A DNA stretch of 64,000 nucleotides, taken from contig OZ234493.1 in the NCBI GenBank assembly GCA_965153455.1, forward strand, positions 27,890,213-27,954,212, read 5' to 3'. The position numbers and the translations under genes are program-made. Source of the stretch: Sphagnum compactum (taxonomy: Eukaryota; Bryophyta; Sphagnopsida; Sphagnales). Shown here one piece after another: positions 34,377-45,293 of this stretch; positions within the stretch are counted from its first letter, which is position 1; every line of letters starts with the position of its first letter. The notes beneath the pieces are model-generated. The model did no database searches and had not been told where the DNA came from. It was given only the letters and a program-made list of their open reading frames with translations.

Positions 34377-37197
34377 ATGGCGGCTGTGCGGGGATCATTT
34401 GGAGTAACTTGTGACGCAGGATCTGTATCGACGACGCCGGCTTCTTCCCATCTTGTCGACCCTGCTCTGTACCAGAACTTGGTGGAGATTATCCCTCTTA
34501 TGGAGAGTTTCATGGTATGTTTTGGTAGTTTCTCCTGATCCGCAATTCAATGTGTGGCGTTGTCTATTAATGCAGCTCGGATGAATTAGACTGTTGAATT
34601 CTGTTTTCATTTGAAATCTCTGAGTTGAATTGAAAGAAGATTCTCGCTCCTTGATCGGTGTCCTCGCACCATTCAAAGTCAAACAAACCTGTGACTGGAA
34701 TGGACGTAAGTCGCAGATCTGCACACCCGATACGAAGATTTATAGGTTGGTAAACTAATCGTGGGAAGTCGAACCTTTTGATTCCACATAAGTCGACAAG
34801 TTTGTTGATTAGATGATTCACTTTTTGGCATATGGAACTATGGCCTCCGGGTATTAATGCCTCAGATATATCGCTTCAACCGTAGCACGGATCGTCGTTG
34901 AAGAAGCATTGCGCTTGAATGCTCGATCCATGTCGATGTTAACGCAATACCGTGATCTGCTTTTGTCGCTATCTGTGTAAGATGTGGATGTTTGATTCTG
35001 TTCGCTTAGTCAAGTTGGATTTCGAGGCATTCGTGAATCCTGAATCTCGGATGCTGAAAGTCAGCATTGTTCCTAGTCTTTGAAAGCCTAGTAGTTTTGA
35101 TAATGTGTCTTATGCCCAGCAACAGTCTGCGATGACAACGTTGCTTCGTGATGGAAGTGGGTTTAAATTTCAGAAAAGAATCATTCTAGATATATTCGGT
35201 CTCTTCTTGTGTAGCGTTTTTCTTTCAAAGAGACTGTTGGACCTCTCCTCTCTTGCGTTCGGCTTTTTTGCCTCCAAATCTTGACATTTTCGTTGGAGGG
35301 ATGTTGGGGGAGAAATGGCAGGAGCAGCAGCAGGGAGCTCGTGGTACGTTTGCCCACCAAGCTTCGATGATCTACACTCCTGCCCCGCCTCGCGATTCTC
35401 TCCAAAAGAAGGTACTCACTACGTCTTCTGTCGGTCCGTGGATGCAGCACAACCCAGCAGCTTGTCCTGATCACGGCATTCTAGTCCAATCTGCACATAT
35501 GTAAAGGGCTTCCGCTCCATTGTTTTGTTACAAAGAGGAACATGAGAGATTAAGTACCGATGCCTGAGTCAAATTCTATTGAAAGATGTCTGAAAGTCTT
35601 TGCTAAATTCAACAATCGTGTTGACCCCAAAGCAGTTGTCCCGGCAGCAGAAAACAAAAGATTTAGACCCCATGTGGGTGGAAAGTGAAAATATGTTGCG
35701 GAGGGTTGACGAAGATCTGACAGACGATGATTCGTCTATTCCTCAATCACCTCACCACATCAGCCGTCAGTTACAGATGGAGGTAGAGGAATTGAAGCAG
35801 AAGCTTTGGGAGAAAGACTACCTCCTACAAACTATGGGTCAGCCTCCTCCTGAGCCGCATCTGAATATAAACCATCTACAAAGCCAGATTGAGGATTTGA
35901 AACAGAAGCTTTGGGAGAAGGACGCTCTTCTGGAGACCATGGCAAACCATCCATTTCAAAGCACACGCCAATTGATGACTGAAATAGAGGAGCTGACGAA
36001 GCAACTTGCTGAGAAAGATGATCAACTGGAGAAGAAGCAACTTTCTCAGAAAGCTTACCGGGTGGAAGAGACCTCAGCTACTGAGTCACTTGCCCCGGCG
36101 GACACCGTCAACAGTATGTGGCCAACCAGTGATAAGGATACATCAGAGTTGCAAAACCAAGTGGAAAAACTGCAGCGGGAGTTGTGGGAAAAAGATCAAT
36201 ATGTCCAATCTGCTCAATTGCAATTATGTGAACAGCAGGTGCCCAACACTGCACATTTCGATCTTTCCTTCTCCTCTTCCGTTCTAATGTATCTCATAGA
36301 TGCAGTGTTCACCAGCTACTGTGATAGCAGACTTAATGTAGATCCTCTTGTTCTGCAGTGCAGTTCTCAATATAATTCTGCAACGTGAGATGAAATGTTG
36401 ATCATCTACTTTGAACCTCGAGTCAATTGATACTCAAAATGTCGAAATTGCTGTGCAGCTCTTGCTTAAAGTGGTAGCATGATTTCTGACGTTGAGATAA
36501 TTATCGGATCATGCCTTTCGAGACTTCTCCTGCGAAGACAACAATCAAGTTTCCCTGTGTTGTGCTGTGCAGCATGAACTTGGAGAGATGCGGTCGCTGC
36601 TAGAAGAAGCCGAGATCGGCATTGCAAAGACCAATAGCAAAGCTGCAAGTATCGAGGCAGAGTTAAACGGGCTCCGATGTCAGGTGCTAACACTTCGTTA
36701 TCAGCTTGATGCTGTTGACGGAACGATTGCCATATGCGGGGATCAGCAGCAGCAACAGGTAGTCTTTTGGTATCCCTTGCAATAAGCGTACGAAACAACA
36801 AAATTTGAGGATTTCCTTCCAAATCTGGCATTGATCTAAAACTCGATTCGTGCAGGACGAGTCCGACAGGCGGAGTCCTCCCTACCGCGTTGACATGGTT
36901 TCCACTATTTCTGATCAGGAGGTGGACAAAACGACGACATTTTTGGTGTGTGTATCAGGCCCCAGTGACGAGGAGCAGTTAAGCAGTATGTTGGAGTATA
37001 ATGCAGAGAAAGAGCAGCTGGAGTTGGCAAGGCGCCAATATCTAGCTGCTGTCATTGCTGCTCGAGAGCAGCCTGTCAAAGAGTCCTTTGCTTTAGTGGT
37101 TGAATTCCGAAAGCAGCTGATGACTTATCTTAGTGACACCCATCTGATAGACCCTTTTGCTGCCCAATTTCTTCACCTTCCACAGCGTCTGGAGTAG
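34377..37197 (+). CDS. MPB2C-like microtubule-binding coiled-coil protein
   Basis: Five exons, all phase 0: 34377-34514, 35322-35411, 35651-36238, 36573-36758, 36856-37197; 447 residues. Three landmarks match plant MPB2C (movement protein binding protein 2C) as I remember it: LYQNLVEIIPLMESFM at 31-46, SMIYTPAPPRDSL near 61-73, and the C-terminal EQLELARRQYLAAVIAARE followed by FALVVEF. Between them exon 3 encodes four heptad modules of the type EELKQKLWEKDxLL (about residues 130-270), and exon 4 continues the coiled coil with EMRSLLEEAEI and EAELNGLRCQVLTLRYQLDA. MPB2C proteins decorate cortical microtubules and restrain cell-to-cell movement of viral movement proteins and KNOTTED1-type factors. 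The protein is longer than the roughly 330 residues of the Arabidopsis one, mostly through the repeated modules. The exon 2 acceptor could lie a few codons away. Confidence 0.8.
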
Positions 37198-40100
37198 ACT
37201 TACAATCTCGTCTTTACGATAGATGTACCACCTACATGATCCGAACTGGTGATTTGAAACCTTGCGAACTGCTGCAAGTGGCGTCGTAGTGGAAGATTTC
37301 TCGGGCATTGCAACTCGAACTCTATTCCAAGTCTTCAGCAGGCTGTATTTGCGCCTCTCTAGGATTTTGCATTGTTGAAGGTACGAATAACCACTCCCAG
37401 CGCTTAAGATGCGGGGGTCTGGTAAAGCAGCTTTGTAGCACCCCCAACTTGTATCTTTTGAGATGTAGTGAAGGCGTTATTAACGTTTGGTTGCTGCTAT
37501 AGACAACTTGGGGAGGAAGGTTTGTGCAGGTTTTATCTCATACTTACAGTAGAGTTGATTCTATCCAGAGCTATAGGCTTGAAATTTGATCCTGGTTAGA
37601 ATTTCATGGCTACCGAAGTTTGATCCTCAATACAATTTTATGGCTACAAGAGTTGGACAAGTGGAATTTGAGGGAAGTACTGTGAGTTGTACAAGTGCAG
37701 TATGGGGGACGTATTGTGGCATTAAGATAATACTGTTTATTTTCATTTATAATTAGGTGGTCAAATAATACCGGTAATATCCTCATATGCGGCCCTCCCA
37801 CTGTCCGGAGGGCATATTCATACGCAGGGAGGGCCTGCCCCCTATTGAAACCCACGCCCACTCTTTAAAAGGGCCCCGCCCCCTCTGATATTACGTCAGG
37901 AGACGCCCTAGTCATAAGGCGTTTCCCACCACTTCAACACAATGTACCTAACAGATACAGAGAGAGTAACCTCTCCTAGGATTGAAGTACCCTGCAGGAG
38001 CAGGCGTCATTACAAAATCTATGTTGCACATAATCACACTGAAAATTAATTAGAAGATGGAGATTCTACAGCCTGCCTTTACTGTCTCTTTTGAGCGGAA
38101 CAAATCATTTAGTTTCTTTCTGCAATTTGAAAATTAAGTTCCAGTCCCATTAAGATGACCCAAGGTGGTGTGTATGGATATTAGTATCCTCATGGTGATT
38201 CTAGGCAACAACTGGCACAATTTATGGAAGCGGTACTCCTAGAGGGCCCTAATCAAAACTGTGGATCTGAGGCCAAGCCACAGCTGACTTGACAAGACAT
38301 TACAGTACCATGGGTGTTTTGGTACCAACTGGAGCTGCCTGAAAGCAAAGGAAGTGCTGCTGTTGAAAGGATGATGGTCTATTTTGACCTGGGTAACAGA
38401 GACTTTTAAAACCATAGCCCTGTAGTATAAGGGCCCCTGGAATTTAGACTGAGTAGTTGGCTTAGGGTTGTTGGTTGTGGCTAGTTTTTGAGTGTGAAGG
38501 GCACATGAGTTGATGTCTCTTTTGAAACTTTTTGAAGAAGCACAGGACCATTTCTCTTATTTTGTGAGAGATTTTTTATAAATCCTAAAAGTAAATTTTT
38601 TTGGTCACTTATTCCCTTTTATTGGGCAAGACATTATCGAATTTCATAAAAAACAAATTTTTTGAAAGTTTTTGGTCACATTTGACTCAGAGTTTAGTTT
38701 GGTAGCATTTTTCAACTGTTTGAACAGGTTTTAGAAACCTACCCATCGCCATTTAGTGCTAAATCCCTCTTTGGATGCTATACTGACACAACATAAGAAA
38801 ATTGAAAAGAAAAACATTGCATGGGACGACTTCATATAATGTTTTGGCGGCAAACATTGATTGATGTTGAGCGCTTGGAAGTGCTGTCAGTGACACAACT
38901 ATTGAAGAACTGTGACTACATGTTGAGATGGTGGCTTCATAGGCAAGCTTGAAAGCTACACAAACACCTTGGGGAGAACTGTGTGGAAGGAATGATATGA
39001 AAGGGGGAGGTGAGCAGTTTGCATGGAGTAGAGGGATGGGAAGCTTTGAGTACAGCAGGAGAGAATGTGAGTATTGGACCGGTAGACATGCAGAACTTTT
39101 AAAGAACCCAGAACTTGGTCTTGTAATTTTTGGCTTGAACTGGAATTTGAGCACCAGCAAAAGAATATTGTAAAGTTTTCTGTCAGACAACATGGGTCAG
39201 TTAGTTGTTCCCCTTCAGTTCCACTGCACAAGGTAGATGATGAAGGATATCCCTGTTGTCTAAGCAATGTTCATCAAAGTATCTGCAGTTGCTGTGAGTA
39301 GAACTCGTTCAAATTGCAGAAGGCTGATATGCTTGAGTGTTATGATTTTCATTGTCTGAAGCACTTGTGTGTTCACATTCATGGTGCATTGGAGAGAGAG
39401 TCAATGCAGCATATACAAGAGTGGGAGAAAGTGTGTGATCAGATCAACCTGGGTCTCTTCACCCACTGTCTTTTTGGTTACAATACCACCATGGACAAGT
39501 TGCACTGAGAGTTGATTACAGTTTTCAATGCTTCTAAGAATCATTCTGGCACTGATTTCTCAATCTAGACATCCACAAACAAGCAGAGTTTCCCAATTGC
39601 AACAAGTATATAGCCACCATGATCTTCAGTTTAGGTTTTCCAAATTTGCAACAAGGATGTGCAACCATACAGACTCACCATTCAGCATCTACTCACAATT
39701 CCTCAATTGACAACAAGAAGCTTAATATCATCCAGATCAGGAGCGCCAATCCTCGTCATATCCTGAATACTGAATACTGCTTGGCAATGTCCTCAAAAGT
39801 TTCTGAAATTGTGTTATTATTTTATCTCTATGAACTCAATTCAAGTTGAAGTTTTTATTAAAAATATCTATACTCAAGTTCAAGTTGACAACTTCAAAGA
39901 TAAAATTTCAAGCACAATGTTTCAATTCACAGCCACATGGGATGAACACCCAGTTTCACCTTGTAGTGTTTAAAAGGCTGGACAGTCGCGAAAATTTTAA
40001 TCAGATGGACATCAATTAATGTTTTTTACATTGAGCGAAAGGTGCAGTGTGTATATTTTCACTTGAAAATGTTGAGACCCATCATCCGTCCACAGCATGT

Positions 40101-40198
40101 CATAATATTGCACTGAACTTCACGTCAATTGTCAATCACACAAACTAACTTTACAAATGATGTAAACCAAAAACACCCAGTTATAAACAAGCATAACC
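37198..40198. other. Intergenic, no gene seen
   Basis: Holds the convergent 3' ends of the MPB2C-like and OEP16-like genes. A small foldback sits at 37,767-37,895: GGCCCTCCC at 37,791-37,799 pairs with GGGAGGGCC at 37,827-37,835, and GTAATATC and GATATTAC flank it. It is locally GC-rich and may be a small MITE. The frame at 38,759-39,193 (minus, 144 codons) has low-complexity composition and no domain. Confidence 0.4.
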
Positions 40199-41263
40199 TT
40201 AATATGTGAGATTACGCAAAAACTCAGCTGCTGTAGCAATAGCCCCACCAGTAATAGCTCCAGAAATTATGTGGTCTGTGCGGGGGTTAGGCTCTGTCAG
40301 TGACAGAGCAGCTCCTGTCAATGCTCCACCCAACAATGCATTCTTCTGCAAATCCCAAATCTTGTATCAGTTCCTTGAAATATCCTCCAGCATCTACAGA
40401 ATTGTTGCATATGCTCCAAGCTTTCTAGAGGCGACTCCAGAAGTGTGCCAAAGAGGAACTTACCCAATCATGGACACCTCGTGCTTCTTTAGTTGCATAT
40501 GTTATACCTGTGTACATTCCAGCCACGAGTCCTGCAATACATGTTCACGTTGAAAGGGAAATCAGAGAACTTCACAAGATTTTGCTAACTTCATCCTCGA
40601 CTATGGCAAACTACCAGCCATCGATCTTAACGGGACATAGTAAGCTTGAACCAAGACTGAGCTTACCCCATTGCAAGGCCTCCTTGCCCATCCGTTGAGC
40701 TGCATGCTCCAGCGATCGCTGGTCACTCTCCTCTGCAACGCAACACAGTTCAAACCATCAGTACTAGGCATGTTGTACGCAGTGCACACGGAAACCCAAG
40801 TAAAAAAAACTGGTAAGACCAAATGTTAGTGGAATTTTGGAGAGAAGTACAACGAAAATTACGGTCTGTTTCCAAAAGACGAAGACTTTCTAGTGCAAGT
40901 AGACGGCACGTGATCACCTGAGAACAGAGACCGAACAGCATCCTGTGCGCCTGCTTGTATAGCACCCACCTGCTCCCCATCACCTCCACAGACGCGAATT
41001 CTCCCTTCAACAAACTGAATCTCCACGGCAGAAATATTATGCAGTCTACCCTTCTTCATGAACACACTACACGGTAGTGATGCAAGCATGCATGTGAGTC
41101 GAAGCTGGAGCATGAGATATCATTGAACTCCAAATCCATTTCTCACCCCTCCAGCCTTGATGAAGCCGTCCACTACCCGGTTGACAAGCGGATGGCCTAA
41201 ATCGATAAGCACATCGTCAGGCGAATTAGGTTTCTGCGCGTGAACTTCAGCTCTGGAGGCCAT
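40199..41263 (-). CDS. OEP16-2: Outer envelope pore protein 16, OEP16-2-like
   Basis: Five exons on the minus strand: 41263-41147, 40969-40918, 40732-40667, 40531-40464, 40345-40199; 149 residues, phases consistent and GT-AG throughout. It belongs to the Tim17/Tim22/Tim23/PRAT family: four hydrophobic helices in the plastid outer envelope, reported to form an amino-acid-selective channel. Landmarks are LIDLGHPLVNRVVDGFIKAG at 19-38 (helix 1), KEALQWGLVAGMYTGITYAT (helix 2), ARGVHDWKNALLGGALTGAA (helix 3) and IISGAITGGAIATAAEF (helix 4), with glycine-zipper spacing. GHPLLN-like and VHDW sequences favour OEP16-2 over OEP16-1. The loop after helix 1 (EESDQRSLEHAAQRM) is much shorter than the long one in Arabidopsis OEP16-2. 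The start is the only upstream in-frame ATG; an untranslated 5' exon is possible. Confidence 0.9.
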
Positions 41264-41898
41264 TTTGACGACTTCTCTTTCAACTGCAGCACCCCAACAA
41301 CGTACTCATCAAACCTCTTTTTCCGAAATTAAGCCATATGGTTCTGTGATCGATATGCATGCTAGTAGTCGAGTATCTTCCTCTGTACGAAGACAAAACT
41401 GTAACGCGCACTGACAAGACATCAATGTACACGCATCAGATATAGATCATCCACAGCCGCAACTAATACTAGACCAATAAAACACAACAAATTCTAGTCC
41501 AAATTGAAGAACATACCGCACCAACGTCACGAATTCAACACGTGCAATCAAGGTGAATCGCGGACTCCTCAACTGCAAAGGAGGAGGAGATCGAGGAGCA
41601 GGTCGAGCAAATCTGCAGCACATGAATGTAGATAGAAACGAAGGGAGCAAAAGCGTGTAATGGAATATGAAACGAATATGTCAAAAGTCAGTCGTCGTGG
41701 GGACGCCAACGCAGCTCAGCGGCCGCTGCCAAGTGGGAAACAAAGCATGCATTCTGCCACGCGCCCTGCTTTTCTCAGCATCGTTTCTCCCTCTCTCACT
41801 CAATTTTCTGAGCATATGTTTTCTGCCTCTCGACAGTCCCTCGATTTCCTCATCATCTTAGAGCACTCTAGAGATGTCTATTCCTAATTTATTTATAG
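41264..41898 (-). promoter_or_regulatory. Upstream region of the OEP16-like gene
   Basis: No coding frame of interest. It should contain the promoter of the minus-strand channel gene; no convincing TATA box could be placed. The dispersed repeat copy B begins at its far edge. Confidence 0.3.
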
Positions 41899-42165
41899 GC
41901 ACCTTATATCCATGAACGGATCCTCTGTGGAGGGATCTTACACCTACTCATGGAGAGTGTGGCTTATAGGTATAACACCCTCCCATTCTCAAGGAGTGGG
42001 CATAAGAACCTTCCCCCTCTTACACCTTGTGACCTCCATGTTTAGGTTCATGATTCATGATAACGTTTGTCTCATGGAGTACGAAGATAACACACCCAGG
42101 CGATGGACGTTCCCAAAATGAGGGGCTGGACTTGGGCAACCACCTCATCCCCTTATTTTTGGAAT
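41899..42165. repeat. Dispersed repeat, copy B
   Basis: Matches 7440-7745 in the same orientation from GGCACCTTATA to TTATTTTTGGAATG, with many substitutions and small indels. The long hairpin of copy A is eroded here, with GGAGGGATC against CTCCCATTCTC remaining. It sits about 640 bases upstream of the OEP16-like start codon. Confidence 0.65.
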
Positions 42166-42819
42166 GTCCTACAGTAGCGCCTTTTTCTTCTCTCTCATAT
42201 GCACACACACAAACTGTATATGTTTTACCTTTGCTTAAGTGACACAGGACACTGAGCAATTTTCAAGGGGGATTGTGTTGTTTTGTTTGGTTTTACAGGG
42301 GAAGCCTGAAGGTTCCTAACTGAAATACTTATTGGTATTTTTTGGGAAAACAAAAGCAGTGTCACCACCAAAAAAGGGGGTGGGGTGACTTAGTTAAGAA
42401 TCACCCTCACAGCATCAAGCATTACATTAGTTAGTTTGATCATTGGAACTTGTCTAATGAGCAAGAGAACTTTCACAACACATCTAACTTAAAATTTTAA
42501 CTTCCTACAACTTCTAAAATTGTAACACTAAAACTATGGACCTCAAGGGATTAAATTGCTCATGATTTCTTCTCAAGAGCCAACAAGTCACAAGTATGGT
42601 AGTTCATTTTTTAACAAGAATTCTTGATTGATTGTCCCATTCTCATCATATCACTTCCATTGGAAGTGGGATAGAAAAGAAAAAGATATTGAACATTGCA
42701 ATAGCTGCCATAACTAACATAAAAGCCCCCTATCCATCAACCTTCAATCAATGCTTGATTGATTTCCACCATCAAATGTAGTGTCTTGTTGCGGTTTAGG
42801 TTTAGGGTTTATCGCAAAC
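42166..42819. other. Intergenic, no gene seen
   Basis: Mixed AT-rich sequence between the dispersed repeat and the next coding remnant. Nothing recognised. Confidence 0.3.
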
Positions 42820-43270
42820 ACTAATTCTTCTAATTGCATGAGTTGGATGAACAGTAGCCACTTGGTTTTTATGGACCTCAACATCCAAGTTCCTCTTTCT
42901 TGCCAATTTAACTAAGCCTTCCAGGTATTCTAGTCTTTTGGAATGATCAAGGTGGTTTCCATAGGAGTCAAAAGATCTTTCCTTTGATAAAGTGAAACAA
43001 TATCTTGGATTTCATTGTGCTTCTATCTTCATATTTGGTTCCTTGTGTTCTTCAGTAATCCCCTTTTCCTGTTCTTCTATCGAATTGGCAATCACAAGCA
43101 ATCACCTTTTTGGCATTCTGACCTTAGAGAATACATGTGGGTCATTTCCACATATATAGTTTAGTTTTCATAAAGTTGCCTCCTCATCATTGATTAGAAC
43201 TTCAAGGACGTGTATGGTGGCAGTAAGTCGTAAAGCTTTGCAATCTTTTTTTAACATCGATCTATCATAT
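42820..43270 (-). pseudogene. Decayed coding remnant, unknown
   Basis: On the minus strand, protein-like blocks include LTATIHVLEVLINDEEATL (about 43,235-43,180), CGNDPHVFSKVRMPK (about 43,145-43,100) and, further on, RLEYLEGLVKLARKRNLDVE followed by VHKNQVATVHPTHAIRRI (about 42,945-42,825). Stops and a frame change separate them. I do not recognise the protein. It is probably a transposon gene or a processed gene fragment. Confidence 0.4.
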
Positions 43271-45293
43271 GCCACTTTTGAAATGTACACCTAATTAACT
43301 GTTGACAATTATTGATGGACCAATTGCAAGCACCTTAATTAGATGTCAACATTGACAAACATCATGTTATCACCACCTTCTCAACATCTTTTGAGAGGTG
43401 TAAGCTTGAAGGCAACTTGGTTTGCTCTTTTGGAGGCTACCTTAGTGAACACAATGCAAAAAGATCGTTCAAGCATGTAAGATGTGTAGAGGTGAGCTTT
43501 AACAATTTGCATTTGTGGTTGGAGGTCTATATTCCACTTGCACTAAAACTAGAAAATAAGTGTTGATTTTCATGGCATTTGTTCTTTTTCAAGTTTTGTA
43601 GTTTCTGTTTTTGCACTTTCGTTGTATCGATCTTTTTGAAAGTTTTTTCATGAACTATTTGAAAGGTTCGACACACTAATATTGTGCGAAACTTGTTCTT
43701 GGATGATATTTTAGTGGAAGGAACTAGGCACAATGTGGGCGCACAAGGAGTTCTTATGCTCAAACAACTAGGTTTAGTTGTATTTGCACATCAACAATTA
43801 TATTCTTGCTTGCACCTCCTACATGTAAGTTCCAACTTTCACTTTGACCTTGTTATTTTTTCTAGGTTGTTTTCCTATCGAACAATTCTTTCCTTACAAT
43901 TCACTAAAAAGGTCACAATTTTTTCAAGGGAGCTTGGGTGGAAATGAACTACCCATGGAGACAGTACTCCATTGCTTGTGCTTAATCAAACATTGGTTGT
44001 GCCTAAGGAAACATTAATCAAGTTCTTGAACTAAATAAAGGCAACTACACTAACTATATCACTTTTGAAATGTATGTTGAAACTTGTGTTTTAAATTTTT
44101 GACATAAAATAAGTTTGTGCAAATATGTTTCAATGAAAATGGACACACAAGTTGAATGTGTTCAAATTTATTTACATACACAACAACACATCTTGGGTTT
44201 TACAACCGGTTGATAAAACAAATATTGTATTTTTTTACTACAATTGTAACTACAAGTTCATGTTGATGACTACATAGTCATAAAAAACATTGTGGTGCCA
44301 CATGGAGTTATCTTTTTGTGACTGTAATCAATATCACAACTTGATGATTTTTACACAAATATCAAAATATCAAAAATGTATTTTTAATGTATTTTTAATC
44401 ATCCAAAATTAGGTAATAACAAACTTCCATTCATTTTTGCAACTTTTGGTGAGTAATAACAACTTATGGTTGTGTGGTGCTAACGTGGCATGCCACATGG
44501 CAATGAAATTGACTAATAGTTGCAACAATTCATGACTTGTGACACTAACTTTATATCATGATTCATGTCATTGATTTGATGAATTAATCTCATTTATTAG
44601 CTAATTGAAAGTAATGTTGTCCTTTGTGATTAATAATGATTCAATCTTCCATGTGATGATGACATGCCATGCCATTTGGCAACAAGGTGTCACAAATTTT
44701 CATGGCAATCCATGATTTTTTGTGACACCATAAGTTTTTGTGTGTCTTGAATTTATGGCACCAATATTTGTCATGGCATGCCATTTTTTTTTGTGTGCCA
44801 TGTTCGATTTTTGAAATCATGAATTCACATGCATGTGTATGTGTGCTAAACAATTTATTGTTAATTATAATTATGACTACAATATTAATAGTTGTTTTGA
44901 AAAAATGACACATAACTCCTTGATTTTTTAACTACTTAACACATTAGTTTAGGTTAACATACCTATGAAGTTAATTTATGTATGTAAGCTATTTAGTAAA
45001 AACCTATTTCGTAATATAGGCTATATTATAAGTTACTTAACTAGACATAATAAATTTTACTACATGTAGTATGTTTAAATATACCAGAATAGGTTACCCT
45101 ACTAATAGGTTAACCTAGGTAGGCTTGCCTAGGTTCCTAACTTAGGTTTTTTGCCAAATCAACCTAAGTAGCGTCATTACAAGATATTTTATCAAGTTTG
45201 TAACCACTTCAATTTGTGCGACTAAATGCGACTATGATGCGACTCGATGTGACATAATTATCCTAGGTTTTTTTTAGTTTAAGATTGCCTAAG
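43271..45293. other. AT-rich intergenic DNA with CCTA/TAGG tract
   Basis: No firm gene. A plus-strand frame at 43,684-43,947 starts with a plausible NLFLDDILVEGTRHNVG but loses protein character. 44,450-44,800 is rich in GTGGCATGCCA-like words. 44,930-45,180 is CCTA/TAGG-rich and abuts the RING element, as on the other copy's side. Confidence 0.4.

Noticed and set aside
38759-39193. 144-codon minus-strand frame
   Set aside because: Low-complexity S/L/P-rich composition with overlapping frames on both strands; no motif and no splice context.
40206-40698. Plus-strand frames of 62-115 codons
   Set aside because: They are antisense to the OEP16-like exons, which explain the sequence fully.
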